A stretch of DNA of 64,000 nt from Marthasterias glacialis (GCA_911728455.2 OU452234.1:11184031-11248030), one strand, 5' to 3'. Positions 25,500-38,859 are shown, counted from the stretch's first letter. Notes: generated from the letters alone by a model not told the origin. Made by a program: numbers and translations.

Positions 25500-28400
25500 C
25501 CTGCCAGCCCTCACTATCCTAAACATGTTACTTCTCGATTTTACTTTTCTGTCAATGATGACCCCCCCACAAGATGTAACCCCTTCTACTGCCAGCCTGT
25601 ACTTCAATCCCAAAAATGCGTCCCACTTTTCTGTCAATCTTGAACTGCCCCTAAGATGTAACCCCTTCCTCTACCAACCTGTACACCGATCCAAACTATG
25701 CACCCCACTTTTCTGTCAATCTAGCTCCACCCCGAGATGTAGCCCCTTCTACTACCAGCCTGTACTTCAATCCCAAACAAGCATCCCACTTTTCTGTCAA
25801 TCTTGAACCGCCTCCAAGATGTAACCCCTTCTTCTACCAGCCTGTACTTCAATTCCTAAGAAGCATCCCACTTTTCTGTCAATCTTGAACCGCCCCTAAG
25901 ATGTAACCCCTTCTTCTACCAGCCGGTATTTCATTCCCAAACATACAACCCACTTTTCTGTCAATCTTGATCCGCCCCCAAGATGTTACCCCTTCTACTA
26001 CCAGCCTGAATTTCAATTCCAAACATACACCCCACTTTTCTGTCAATCTTGATCCGCCCCCAAGGTGTTACCCCTTCTACTACCAGCCTGTACTTCAATT
26101 CCAAACAAGCACCCCACTTTTCTGTCAATCTTGAACCGCCTCCAAGATGTAACCCCTTCTTCTACCAGCCTGTACTTCAATTCCTAAGAAGCATCCCACT
26201 TTTCTGTCAATCTTGAACCGCCCCTAAGATGTAACCCCTTCTTCTACCAGCCAGTATTTCATTCCCAAACATACAACCCACTTTTCTGTCAATCTTGATC
26301 CGCCCCCAAGATGTTACCCCTTCTACTACCAGCCTGAATTTCAATTCCAAACATACACCCCACTTTTCTGTCAATCTTGATCCGCCCCCAAGATGTTACC
26401 CCTTCTACTACCAGCCTGTACTTCAATTCCAAACAAGCACCCCACTTTTCTGTCAATCTTGAACTGCCCCCTAAATGTAACCCGTGTACTACCAGCCTGT
26501 ACTTCAATTCCTAACAAGCACCCCACTTTTCTGTCAATCTTGAACTGCCCCCTAAATGTAACCCGTCTACTACCAGCCTGTATTTCAATTCCAAACAAGC
26601 ACCCCACTTGTCTGTCAATCTTGAACCGCCCCCAAGATGTAACCCCTTCTTCTACCAGCCTGTACTTCAATCCCTAACATGCACCCCACTTGTCTGTCAA
26701 TCTTGATCCGCCCCCAAGATGTTACCCCTTCTACTAACAGCCTGTATTTCAATTCCAAACAAGCACCCCACTTTTCTGTCAATCTAGAACTGCCCCCAAA
26801 ATGTTACCCGCATACTACCAGCCTGTAAGTACTTCAATCCCTAACATGCACCCTACTTGTCTGTCAATCTTGAACCGCCCCCAAGTTTTAACCCCTTCTT
26901 CTACTAGCCTGTACTTCAATCCCAAACATACACCCCACTTGTCTGTCAATCTTGCTCCATCCCGAGATGTAACCCCTTCTACTACCAGCCTGTACTTCAA
27001 TCCCTAACATGCACCCCACTTGTCTGTCAATCTTGATCCGCCCCCAAGATGTTACCCCTTCTACTAACAGCCTGTATTTCAATTCCAAACAAGCACCCCA
27101 CTTTTCTGTCAATCTAAAACTGCCCCCAAAATGTTACCCGCATACTACCAGCCTGTAAGTACTTCAATCCCTAACATGCACCCTACTTGTCTGTCAATCT
27201 TGCTCCACCCCGAGATGTAACCCCTTCTACTACCAGCCTGTACTTCAATCCCTAACATGCACCCCACTTGTCTGTCAATCTAGAACCGCCCCCAAGATGT
27301 AACCCCTTCCTCTACTAGCCTGTACTTCAATTCCAAACAAGCATCCCACTTTTCTGTCAATCTTAAACCACCCCCAAGATGTAACCCCCTTCTGCTACCA
27401 GCCTGTACGTTAATCCAAATATGCACCCCACTTTTCTGTCAATCTCGATCCGCCCCCAAGATGTTACCCCTTCTACTAACAGCCTGTATTTCAATTCCAA
27501 ACAAGCACCCCACTTTTCTGTCAATCTTGAACCGCCCCTAAGATTTAACCCCTTCTACTACCAGCCGGTATTTCATTCCCAAACATACACCCCACTTTTC
27601 TGTCAATCTTGATCCGCCCCCAAGGTGTTACCCCTTCTACTACCAGCCTGTACTTCAATTCCAAACAAGCACCCCACTTTTCTGTCAATCTTGAACCGCC
27701 TCCAAGATGTAACCCCTTCTTCTACCAGCCTGTACTTCAATTCCTAAGAAGCATCCCACTTTTCTGTCAATCTTGAACCGCCCCTAAGATGTAACCACTT
27801 CTTCTACCAGCCAGTATTTCATTCCCAAACATACAACCCACTTTTCTGTCAATCTTGATCCGCCCCCAAGATGTTACCCCTTCTACTACCAGCCTGAATT
27901 TCAATTCCAAACATACACCCCACTTTTCTGTCAATCTTGATCCGCCCCCAAGATGTTACCCCTTCTACTACCAGCCAGTATTTCATTCCCAAACATACAA
28001 CCCACTTTTCTGTCAATCTTGATCCGCCCCCAAGATGTTACCCCTTCTACTACCAGCCTGAATTTCAATTCCAAACATACACCCCACTTTTCTGTCAATC
28101 TTGATCCGCCCCCAAGATGTTACCCCTTCTACTACCAGCCTGAATTTCAATTCCAAACATACACCCCACTTTTCTGTCAATCTTGATCCGCCCCCAAGAT
28201 GTTACCCCTTCTACTACCAGCCTGTACTTCAATTCCAAACAAGCACCCCACTTTTCTGTCAATCTTGATCTGCCCTCTAAATGTAACCCGTGTACTACCA
28301 GCCTGTACTTCAATTCCTAACAAGCACCCCACTTTTCTGTCAATCTTGAACTGCCCCCTAAATGTAACCCGTCTACTACCAGCCTGTATTTCAATTCCAA

Positions 28401-31400
28401 ACAAGCACCCCACTTGTCTGTCAATCTTGAACCGCCCCCAAGATGTAACCCCTTCTTCTACCAGCCTGTACTTCAATCCCTAACATGCACCCCACTTGTC
28501 TGTCAATCTTGATCCGCCCCCAAGATGTTACCCCTTCTACTAACAGCCTGTATTTCAATTCCAAACAAGCACCCCACTTTTCTGTCAATCTAGAACTGCC
28601 CCCAAAATGTTACCCGCATACTACCAGCCTGTAAGTACTTCAATCCCTAACATGCACCCTACTTGTCTGTCAATCTTGAACCGCCCCCAAGTTTTAACCC
28701 CTTCTTCTACTAGCCTGTACTTCAATCCCAAACATACACCCCACTTGTCTGTCAATCTTGCTCCATCCCGAGATGTAACCCCTTCTACTACCAGCCTGTA
28801 CTTCAATCCCTAACATGCACCCCACTTGTCTGTCAATCTTGATCCGCCCCCAAGATGTTACCCCTTCTACTAACAGCCTGTATTTCAATTCCAAACAAGC
28901 ACCCCACTTTTCTGTCAATCTAAAACTGCCCCCAAAATGTTACCCGCATACTACCAGCCTGTAAGTACTTCAATCCCTAACATGCACCCTACTTGTCTGT
29001 CAATCTTGCTCCACCCCGAGATGTAACCCCTTCTACTACCAGCCTGTACTTCAATCCCTAACATGCACCCCACTTGTCTGTCAATCTAGAACCGCCCCCA
29101 AGATGTAACCCCTTCCTCTACTAGCCTGTACTTCAATTCCAAACAAGCATCCCACTTTTCTGTCAATCTTAAACCACCCCCAAGATGTAACCCCCTTCTG
29201 CTACCAGCCTGTACGTTAATCCAAATATGCACCCCACTTTTCTGTCAATCTCGATCCGCCCCCAAGATGTTACCCCTTCTACTAACAGCCTGTATTTCAA
29301 TTCCAAACAAGCACCCCACTTTTCTGTCAATCTCGAACCGCCCCTAAGATTTAACCCCTTCTACTACCAGCCGGTATTTCATTCCCAAACATACACCCCA
29401 CTTTTCTGTCAATCTTGATCCGCCCCCAAGGTGTTACCCCTTCTACTACCAGCCTGTACTTCAATTCCAAACAAGCACCCCACTTTTCTGTCAATCTTGA
29501 ACCGCCTCCAAGATGTAACCCCTTCTTCTACCAGCCTGTACTTCAATTCCTAAGAAGCATCCCACTTTTCTGTCAATCTTGAACCGCCCCTAAGATGTAA
29601 CCCCTTCTTCTACCAGCCAGTATTTCATTCCCAAACATACAACCCACTTTTCTGTCAATCTTGATCCGCCCCCAAGATGTTACCCCTTCTACTACCAGCC
29701 TGAATTTCAATTCCAAACATACACCCCACTTTTCTGTCAATCTTGATCCGCCCCCAAGATGTTACCCCTTCTACTACCAGCCTGTACTTCAATTCCAAAC
29801 AAGCACCCCACTTTTCTGTCAATCTTGAACCGCCTCCAAGATGTAACCCCTTCTTCTACCAGCCTGTACTTCAATTCCTAAGAAGCATCCCACTTTTCTG
29901 TCAATCTTGAACCGCCCCTAAGATGTAACCCCTTCTTCTACCAGCCAGTATTTCATTCCCAAACATACAACCCACTTTTCTGTCAATCTTGATCCGCCCC
30001 CAAGATGTTACCCCTTCTACTACCAGCCTGAATTTCAATTCCAAACATACACCCCACTTTTCTGTCAATCTTGATCCGCCCCCAAGATGTTACCCCTTCT
30101 ACTACCAGCCTGTACTTCAATTCCAAACAAGCACCCCACTTTTCTGTCAATCTTGATCTGCCCTCTAAATGTAACCCGTGTACTACCAGCCTGTACTTCA
30201 ATTCCTAACAAGCACCCCACTTTTCTGTCAATCTTGAACTGCCCCCTAAATGTAACCCGTCTACTACCAGCCTGTATTTCAATTCCAAACAAGCACCCCA
30301 CTTGTCTGTCAATCTTGAACCGCCCCCAAGATGTAACCCCTTCTTCTACCAGCCTGTACTTCAATCCCTAACATGCACCCCACTTGTCTGTCAATCTTGA
30401 TCCGCCCCCAAGATGTTACCCCTTCTACTAACAGCCTGTATTTCAATTCCAAACAAGCACCCCACTTTTCTGTCAATCTAGAACTGCCCCCAAAATGTTA
30501 CCCGCATACTACCAGCCTGTAAGTACTTCAATCCCTAACATGCACCCTACTTGTCTGTCAATCTTGAACCGCCCCCAAGTTTTAACCCCTTCTTCTACTA
30601 GCCTGTACTTCAATCCCAAACATACACCCCACTTGTCTGTCAATCTTGCTCCATCCCGAGATGTAACCCCTTCTACTACCAGCCTGTACTTCAATCCCTA
30701 ACATGCACCCCACTTGTCTGTCAATCTTGATCCGCCCCCAAGATGTTACCCCTTCTACTAACAGCCTGTATTTCAATTCCAAACAAGCACCCCACTTTTC
30801 TGTCAATCTAAAACTGCCCCCAAAATGTTACCCGCATACTACCAGCCTGTAAGTACTTCAATCCCTAACATGCACCCTACTTGTCTGTCAATCTTGCTCC
30901 ACCCCGAGATGTAACCCCTTCTACTACCAGCCTGTACTTCAATCCCTAACATGCACCCCACTTGTCTGTCAATCTAGAACCGCCCCCAAGATGTAACCCC
31001 TTCCTCTACTAGCCTGTACTTCAATTCCAAACAAGCATCCCACTTTTCTGTCAATCTTAAACCACCCCCAAGATGTAACCCCCTTCTGCTACCAGCCTGT
31101 ACGTTAATCCAAATATGCACCCCACTTTTCTGTCAATCTCGATCCGCCCCCAAGATGTTACCCCTTCTACTAACAGCCTGTATTTCAATTCCAAACAAGC
31201 ACCCCACTTTTCTGTCAATCTCGAACCGCCCCTAAGATTTAACCCCTTCTACTACCAGCCGGTATTTCATTCCCAAACATACACCCCACTTTTCTGTCAA
31301 TCTTGATCCGCCCCCAAGATGTTACCCCTTCTACTAACAGCCTGTATTTCAATTCCAAACAAGCACCCCACTTTTCTGTCAATCTTGAACCGCCCCTAAG

Positions 31401-32480
31401 ATTTAACCCCTTCTTCTACCAGCCGGTATTTCATTCCCAAACATACACCCCACTTTTCTGTCAATCTTGATCCGCCCCCAAGATCTTACCCCTTAAACTA
31501 ACATCCTGTATTTCAATTCCAAACAAGCACCCCGCTTTTCTGTCAATCTTGAACCGCCCCTAAGATGTAACCCCTTCTTCTACCAGCTGGTATTTCATTC
31601 CCAAACATACACCCCACTTTTCTGTCAATCTTGATCCGCCCCCAAGATGTTACCCCTTCTACTAACAGCCTGTATTTCAATTCCAAACAAGCACCCCACT
31701 TTTCTGTCAATCTTGAACCGCCCCTAAGATTTAACCCCTTCTTCTACCAGCCGGTATTTCATTCCCAAACATACACCCCACTTTTCTGTCAATCTTGATC
31801 CGCCCCCAAGATCTTACCCCTTAAACTAACATCCTGTATTTCAATTCCAAACAAGCACCCCGCTTTTCTGTCAATCTTGAACCGCCCCTAAGATGTAACC
31901 CCTTCTTCTACCAGCTGGTATTTCATTCCCAAACATACACCCCACTTTTCTGTCAATCTTGAACTGCCCCCAACATGTAACCCGTGTACTACCAGCCTGT
32001 ACTTCAATCCCTAACATGCACCCCACTTGTCTGTCAATCTTGATCCGCCCCCAAGATGTTACCCCTTCTACTAACAGCCTGTATTTCAATTCCAAACAAG
32101 CACCCCACTTTTCTGTCAATCTTGAACCCTCCCCAACATGTAACCCCTTCTACTACCAACCTGTACATCAATCCAAACCATGCACCCCACTTTTCTGTCA
32201 ATCTTGCTCCACCCCGAGATATTACCCCTTCTACTACCAGTCTGTACTTCTATCCAAACCATGCACCCCACTTTTCTGTCAATCTTGCTCCACCCCCAAG
32301 ATATAACCCCTTTTACTATCAGTCTGTACTTCAATCCCAAACATACACCCCACTTATTTGTCAATCTTAAACCACCCCTAGGATGTTACCCCCTTATACT
32401 ATGAGCCTGTCTCCCGATCCAAACCCACTTGCCTTTCAAACATGATCCGCCCCAAAATAACCCTTTCAACTGCAGCCAAC
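25500..32480. repeat. 82-bp tandem satellite array (about 85 copies)
   Basis: Head-to-tail units share the core CCCCACTTTTCTGTCAATC (often CTTGTCTG in place of CTTTTCTG), then CTTGAACCGCCCCCAAGATG, then ACCCCTTCTACTACCAGCCT and a more variable TGTACTTCAATTCCAAACA segment. The period is 82 bp (for example 26041 to 26123). Copy number is array length over period. First and last units are degenerate. 82 is not a multiple of 3, so frames close quickly and the short open frames here are not genes. It shares no obvious sequence with the 66-bp array. Confidence 0.96.
26289..28094. repeat. Higher-order block of the 82-bp satellite, about 1.8-1.9 kb, three copies
   Basis: Runs of units with identical rare variants (AAATGTAACCCGTGTACTAC, GTAAGTACTTCAATCCCTAA, GTACGTTAATCCAAATATGC) recur at offsets of 1806 bp (26393 to 28199) and 1888 bp (28199 to 30087), about 22 and 23 units. 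Differences are few, such as GAACTGCCCCCT against GATCTGCCCTCT, which argues for recent segmental amplification. Confidence 0.85.
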
Positions 32481-33063
32481 AGTTGTATCAGTCCTAAATA
32501 CCACTTACTGTTAAAAAAAATTAACAACTCAATAATTTTCCATTTCATTACATTTTAGTTTTACTGATTTTATTTTACTTCACCAATAAAAAGTCCAAGG
32601 ACTACCTAAGTACTAGACTGGAACAAAACAAACTTTAAAGCCCAGAAGTAAACTCTGTACTTTACCTAACTTACGTATAAAAATTCTACTGCAAAGACTA
32701 TGAGTCAATTGAGCTGATCGCAGATGGGACAGGAAAGTGGTTATACATTTTGTTTAAAAAGGGCACACTATTTGTTTCTTAGGTTACTGTAACATTTATA
32801 TACAGACTTTCAAGTTTGATCAATGGCTCTCATACTATTCTTTACTCTTTGATTTCTGTTTACAGGTTAATTACGATGATGACGTCATCAGTTTCCTCAC
32901 AAGAGATGCACCAGGGCTTTGATGAGAACACTTGGCATGCGGCTTCATCGTGACTTCAAACACTTCATCGTCTCTCTATGTCAAGCTTCTTACACCTCAA
33001 CTATGAAAATGATTAAATACTAGGACATTAAGGTAGGTTTGTTGTGTTGTTTATGAATTGTAA
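32481..33063. other. Spacer between the 82-bp array and a TIR element
   Basis: AT-rich. A plausible acceptor (GATTTCTGTTTACAG) at 32865 opens 18 codons (VNYDDDVISFLTRDAPGL) before a TGA at 32920-32922. It might be a terminal exon, but no family is recognised and the link to any upstream exon is unproven. Nothing else was found here. Confidence 0.3.
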
Positions 33064-33544
33064 AAAGGCCTGTTTACATACACTTTGACCTTATCATTAT
33101 GGTACTTTGAGGCTTGTCAAACGAGACAATTTTTACAGGCAACTTGGGGGCAACCAAGTGCAATGCATGAAAAAGAAACACTTTGATGTATCACATGCTT
33201 ATGAAATTCACCTTTTTAAACACTGTCTCACAAGACTACCCCTTAGAATTTGGGAAATTTAGATGTTAATTTCTTTACTTCTTGGAGATTGTCTGGAACC
33301 GGTTGCTTTTAAATTGCCTCGTGTTACGTGGCCCTTAGAATCAAACACAACCTCCTTTAAAAATGTTTCAACATCCAAAATAAATAGTGCCCAAAATGCG
33401 ATGAGGTAAATTTGATGAAGTCTATATCCTGTTGGTAAGAGATGACGTTTTTGAGCTGGAAGTGCAATGGAAATGAATGGTATATACATCGTTACACTGC
33501 AAACGTCATCACTTTTACCAACAGGATAATGTAAACAGACCTTT
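33064..33544. mobile_element. TIR element of about 480 bp with an internal inverted pair
   Basis: AAAGGCCTGTTTACAT (33064-33079) is matched by ATGTAAACAGACCTTT (33529-33544), 15 of 16 bases as an inverted repeat. A second inverted pair lies inside: ATCCTGTTGGTAAGAGATGA at 33426 against TCATCACTTTTACCAACAGG ending near 33525. No transposase reading frame, so a non-autonomous element. Confidence 0.7.
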
Positions 33545-34456
33545 ACTTACAGTCCAGTTATTGCGACTGTTGATGTAAGCATGGTGGAAGGAGGGTACAT
33601 ATCATCTGGTGCTGGCGGAAGAATTTATTTAAAGTCTCATATGCCATTCTGCTGGCAATGCTTAGTACAACATTCATCTCAGCAGAAATCTCCTAAGCAA
33701 TCAAATGACCACATATTTTGCTAAACTGTAGTATAAATGTGTGTTGCTGGAATTACTCTAAATTAGTCATGCATCGTCATTCTCTTACTGAATGTAACTT
33801 TCCAATAATGATTAATGAATGTTTGAGAACTGATCAAACTGTCCAGCTCATTTTTTTTTCAAAGCATCGCCCAATAATTGCTGCCGGGTGCACTTTCCTG
33901 ATTTCCTTCTGCCAACACATGACGATTAATGGTAGATAAGTAATTAGATATACTGGACGATTGTATTGTATAATCATAAATCAATGTGATGCTAACATAG
34001 TGGCTCAAAGGTACATACATATGACAGTGTGACACACAGCACTTTTTAGAAGGCGTTTCTTTAGTTTAAAATACACTCTGTACAACCCACCAATCCTGTT
34101 CAACTGTAAAAGTGTCAGCAAATTAGTAAACACTGAATAACAGTATCCGGTTAGTTGTGGATTTTGTACCATTCATGCTTATGAATTTCACCGGCACTTC
34201 TAAAGAAGAAGTTAAGTGTAACGGACAATTGTGTTTGATAGTATCAAGTAAACGAAAGAACAGCTTTCAGATTATAAGACATTTATTAACAACTTCTTTT
34301 TGATCATCAGTATTTAAAGCATCCTATTCATATTACATGTGTACACAAAGATGGAAATATTTTCTATGTTGTAACCTCAACAGAGACTGTGAATGTATCA
34401 GGCCTACTTAACAATCTTAAAGCTTAGAAACTGAAAGTTGTTGAACACCATCAGGG

Positions 34457-34576
34457 TCCGATTTCATGGCACCGCTTACCAACACAGAATTATTCGCTTA
34501 TGGCGCCCTGTAAAGTGTGTTATTTTATGGACTCTAAGCTCAGAATTTCACTGTACGCAGTGCCATGAAATTTGGA
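34457..34576. mobile_element. MITE-like element with TTTCATGGCAC ends
   Basis: Starts TCCGATTTCATGGCACCGCT and ends AGTGCCATGAAATTTGGA, an imperfect inverted repeat around about 80 bp of non-coding sequence. Its ends resemble the TTTCATAAAGC and TTTCACAAAG ends of the elements near 48733 and 49160. Confidence 0.6.
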
Positions 34577-35750
34577 GTGCTCATTTCATTTCGGAACAAC
34601 TTGCTTTTTCATTTCGGAACAACTTGCTTCTGTTAGAAGTTTGTTTTATTTAATTGTGTCATGTTAATGGAAATTACGTATTCAACTCCATTGTTTTTTG
34701 GAGAGTTAATTCATTCCTATCCCTTGTGGTTTATGTTCTGTAATCACACCACACAACCAACCATGGAGGTAGAACCAACTTTTGTCAAATTAGGTGGATG
34801 CATTTGAATAAAAACACTTTGGATATTGCTCATGTTCATATCGATCAGGCTTATTATGATTGCGGCAATTGATATAACAATGACGATTTAATTGTAGAGT
34901 CTTCAAATGACCCGCCCATGTGTTCCTCTGATTTTGACAGTATTTCAGACATAAGTATTTCTCTGGAAGATTGAGTTTACAAGTTATTATGTTTATTATT
35001 AGATTTCGTAACTAGTACACAATGGCAACTAAGATTGGTTTAAAAAAATGTTGTGATAATTTTGTAGGATGTTATCAATTAATCAAATACAAATCTATAG
35101 ATTGATGAAGTTTTAGAAGCTGAAAGATCATTATTATTGAGTCTAAAATGCTCAAAAAATGTTATCTTTAAGACGAGTGAAACGTCAGCCTTCATTGTCT
35201 AGTTCCTTGTCTCCAAGTGATGACACAACTATAGTCCCAGTGTTAGGCGCCTGACTATTTTCCTTGAATTTGTTGGGAAAACTGAGGTTAATAAGTATTT
35301 GTTTTAAGAGTTTTCTTAATGACCAGTATTGTAATTAAAATGCTAAGATGAATGATTTGTCTTGGAATTAATGTATTTTAAGTCAATAAGATACAAAAAT
35401 GTAAAAATTTCTACCAAAATGCGTAAATTGTACCATGCTTGTGTACTTTAATACAGTTATGTGCTCACCTTATAAGTATACACGTACGTAAACAGTGTTT
35501 AAATCGCATTTAAAAGCTGTTTTCAACAGAAATTCCAATTTTCGGTTGTTTTTCGGCAACAGTGATCTTCATTTGATGTAACAGATCGATATAAGCAGTT
35601 TGGAGACGTTTCGCAGCGTTTTGAGGCGTTTTAGTAATTTTAATTTTCAAAATTAACGGAATTTCTCTATTTTTTTGCAATTAAATTTTTTTTTTCAACT
35701 TTTTTTCCCAAAATGAACGAGCGTACGTTTCAAGCGATTTAAAAAAAATG
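34577..35750. other. AT-rich spacer, no gene seen
   Basis: Short AT-rich frames only. The stretch GTTCTGTAATCACACCACAC around 34738 resembles ATAAACACACCACACAACCA near 37908, suggesting a shared old repeat. No exon or RNA gene is supported. Confidence 0.4.
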
Positions 35751-35782
35751 AAAGACCGCAAAAAAAAAAATTTGCGGTCTTT
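35751..35782. repeat. Perfect short hairpin flanked by A and T runs
   Basis: AAAGACCGCAAA (35751-35762) and TTTGCGGTCTTT (35771-35782) form a perfect 12-bp stem with an A-only loop, directly beside the A/T tail of the SINE at 35815-36071. Confidence 0.75.
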
Positions 35783-35814
35783 TTTTTTTTTTTTTTTTTA
35801 AATATTAAAAAAAA

Positions 35815-36071
35815 AAAAAAAATCTTTGCCCTCCCCTTTCTCCTCTCTCGACCTCCACCACCTCCCTCCGCCTGTCCTCTCGATGTCGTCCCCTCCTCTT
35901 GGCCTCTCCTCCAACTTGTCCACTTACCTTGTTAGCGTCTCCTCGCCGTGCTCCGTTCACCTGAAATACCTTTATTTCACTTACCTTCATGTCACTTACC
36001 TTGTCTCTGCCGGGAATCGAACCACGTACCTTGACTTCACGTTCATGTCGCCTTATCCTCTCGGCCACCGC
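35815..36071 (-). mobile_element. tRNA-derived SINE
   Basis: Read on the minus strand, the head has a polymerase III A box (TGGCCGAGAGGATAAGGC, near 36067-36050) and B box (GGTTCGATTCC, near 36024-36014) spaced as in a tRNA. The acceptor arms do not pair and the T stem has mismatches, so it is tRNA-derived and not a working tRNA. A purine-rich body of about 180 bp follows and ends in a homopolymer tail at the left boundary. I see no second copy in this window. Confidence 0.75.
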
Positions 36072-36164
36072 TAGTCTGTGCTTGTCGAGTATTTGTAAAC
36101 TTGATGAATATTAGAACCATATGTTGTACACTAACGTATGTAAATACACGTTACAGCTATAAGA

Positions 36165-36232
36165 TGGGTAAGGGCGCCCTCTGTTGACAGAAAAGGGCGC
36201 CCTCTTTCGTTTTACAGGGCGCCCTCAATTGG
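36165..36232. repeat. Three copies of the palindrome GGGCGCCCTC
   Basis: AGGGCGCCCTC occurs three times within about 70 bp (near 36171, 36203 and 36226), separated by TGTTGACAGAAA-type and TTTCGTTTTACA spacers. The same palindrome appears inside the TIR element at 38860-39025. Confidence 0.75.
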
Positions 36233-36663
36233 TAGAAAATGTCCAGTTGCCATTAAATTAAATAAATTTGAGTCTGCTGTTTTTGACGAGACAAAAAAGT
36301 GTTTTCAAAATAAAATTGTTTTCACTGTTTTTGATGAGATAGAAAAAAAGTGTTTCATAGTTTGTTTAGTTTTAAGTCTTATTTCATAATATAAAACTTA
36401 ACATTACACAGTCCCGAGCCCTAAATTTAACCATTCTGACCATTACCAAATTTACTTCTAAAAACAAAGACAATAATAAGAAAGAACACATGGTACAACA
36501 AGCTCTATATTAAATTTATACTCTAACATTTTTATTGCAACAATATTGTTTGTTTTTTCGAACATTAACAATACTTTTATCTCACAAGAGGAAAATTCTT
36601 AGACAAATTGGCCAATTAATATGCGACAATAATTGTAACACTCAACAAGACACAATATTTCTA

Positions 36664-36940
36664 AAGCTGAAATAAATTCAGAGATATTACTCAAAAAGTT
36701 GCTCACATGGCCTAACATACTGTAATGTTAATCGCAAAAAGTAAAAAAACAAAATTACAAAATTATGGCACATTACCAAGTGTGTATGTCTTTTTTTGAA
36801 AAGATGAAATAATTTCAGAGATATTACTCAAAAAGTTGCTCACATGGCCAAACATACTGTAATGTTAATCGCAAAAAATAATACAAAATTACAAAATTAT
36901 GGCACATTACTAAGTGTGTATTTCTTTTTGTGAAATGCAT
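36664..36940. repeat. Tandem duplication of a 137-bp unit
   Basis: GAGATATTACTCAAAAAGTT recurs at 36681 and 36818, with the following ACATGGCC, CATACTGTAATGTTAATCGC and ATTATGGCACATTAC segments in the same order. Two copies with few differences. Confidence 0.85.
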
Positions 36941-37031
36941 AATACCTAAGGGTCATATAACACAAGAAAATTCACAGGCAGCAAGCTCCAGGCAGTCTCC
37001 AGGAAAATAAAACCTTTCGAATTTCAATGGA

Positions 37032-37137
37032 AGACTTTTGAGATGATAACGGGCGTCCCACAGACCAGTCCTTTTCATTGCTGAGAACAGTAGACAAGGA
37101 CCGGTCTGTGGGACGCCCGCTATCGTCTCAAAAGTCT
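37032..37137. mobile_element. Foldback element with 42-bp arms
   Basis: 37032-37073 and 37096-37137 are reverse complements at 39 of 42 positions, around a 22-bp loop. A 28-bp piece of the right arm (from GGGACGCCCGCTATCGTCTC) is repeated exactly at 47948-47975. The sequence just right of it (CCTTCCAGCCTCGGTTTGG, near 37208) matches the reverse complement of the element at 48941-49114. Confidence 0.8.
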
Positions 37138-37505
37138 CCGATTTCCACACTTTTTTAAGGCAATCTATATCAAGAATGGTTCCAAAGAGAGGCCAGAGAG
37201 TTTTGTCCCTTCCAGCCTCGGTTTGGTTACATGACATTGATTAGCAGAAAAAAAAGATGGCCACACCATGGTAAAAGTCTGTGCTTACTTAGAGGTGACG
37301 AATGCTCACAATTGAGTGAAAGAATTCACTTAAATAAATTTACATAATATCTTGTCTCTCATAATGTCATCCATTACAAGAAATTAAATCCTCACATTGT
37401 TTATAATTTTAGTTTGTATTTATTAAACAATCACTTAAAGATACAATACCGGATTGGTTGTCATCCACTTTTTATTTATTTTAGTATCGGTCTGAAAGCT
37501 TACTG

Positions 37506-37840
37506 ATTATGAAGTTCATACCAGTAGCAATCTTCAATAGAGACAATGTTTCTGTCTGAAATACTGTCCAAGGTGAGAAAATTTGACATGTTTGAAGATC
37601 CTGATTTTAATTTCGGTTGTAACAATCGAAATTAAGATCGTGTGTTTACATGCTGAAAAGTGTGCACAGTTTTACTATTATCCCGATTCGGACAACGAAT
37701 TGGGCCCACATTTTCAAAGGTTCGTTTTTGCATGTATATATTAAATCACACAAAGTAAGAACACTGCACTACCAGCGTTACCAATCCCATATTTTATCTT
37801 TAATTGAAAGATAAAAAAAGTGAATTTATGATAGTGTTTA
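37506..37840 (+). repeat. Interspersed repeat, copy 1 (copy 2 at 60037-60340)
   Basis: GAAGTTCATACCAGTAGCAA, TTTCTGTCTGAAATACTG, a palindrome around GGTTGTAACAATCGAAATTA, and GTGTGCACAGTTTT occur in this order and recur in the same order and orientation at 60037-60340. No coding capacity or clear termini. Confidence 0.75.
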
Positions 37841-38859
37841 TTTTAAAGGAAAAGTGCGTCAGTGGTTTTGGGAAGAGTAAATTAATTCCATCCTCTTGTT
37901 TGCAATAAACACACCACACAACCAACCTGCGAAAATGCATCAAAGTTGGTGGTCACAGTTGGGCCAAACGAAAAGATAGTCATGTTTCCTTCGAACAAAT
38001 TTTGGTTTGTAGAGGTGGGCAACATCTACAGATTAGTTTTTCACAGTTTGGGCAAAACAAAAAGAAAAACATGTTTCCTATTACACCAAAAAAGTAGGGT
38101 ATAATAGGGAAACAATTTATTTATTTATTTTCTTTTGCTCTAAATTTGTTTAGCCAAAAATATAAGGGTTTACTGACGGTAAATTTTGTATTTTTTGCAA
38201 ATTTCAGGTTTAATATAGTACATGTTAATATTGCCAATCAGCACTGTGTAGACACTGGTTGAATTGTCTAAGACTGAAATAGCAACCAAAGTAAAGTACA
38301 CAATATTTGGGCTTTTTTGTTTGGCACCAAATTTGTTTTTAAGATGAGTGGGGCAACTGGGAACACGAGTTTTCTTTGTTTGGCCATGGTGAAGCCTGAT
38401 TTTGTGCATGTCCATAATATAGACTTATTTTAAATGTGGCAAGTGAAAGAAGCAACCTTGACATTATTTTGTTATTATTATTTATTTATTTATTTTAGAT
38501 TGATGTATTTATATTAATTTTTTTTAAATATTTTGTTTGGCAAGTGGGGGGTAAGGCTGGGGGCCGCTGGGTTTATACTTTTAGAAAATTGTAAAATTCA
38601 AATAATATCTATTTAAAAGAAACAATTGAATCTACAGGATTGAAACTACTGCTTATTTCTGTGGATATCTACTGATGAATCCAAGTGACCAAGCCCCCCG
38701 TTATTCCATTCATTCCACCCAGTGACCATTATTCACACATCACTGGCAAATAAAGCCTTTGTACAACACTGGGTAGGCGAAATTTGTCCAAGCAAAAGTT
38801 AAAAAAAAATCACTTTAATTCATCAGTACATTTCCTTACTTCCAAAATAATACTCTTTC

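Noticed and set aside
25368-32404. Many 60-130 codon frames in the 82-bp array
   Set aside because: Pure tandem repeat with period not divisible by 3; frames are short, on both strands and repeat with the array.
36004-36071. Functional tRNA gene
   Set aside because: A and B boxes are present but the acceptor arms do not pair and the T stem has mismatches; it is the head of a SINE.
36953-37237. 94-codon minus-strand frame as a gene
   Set aside because: It lies across the foldback element arms and repeat-derived flanks and has no family character.
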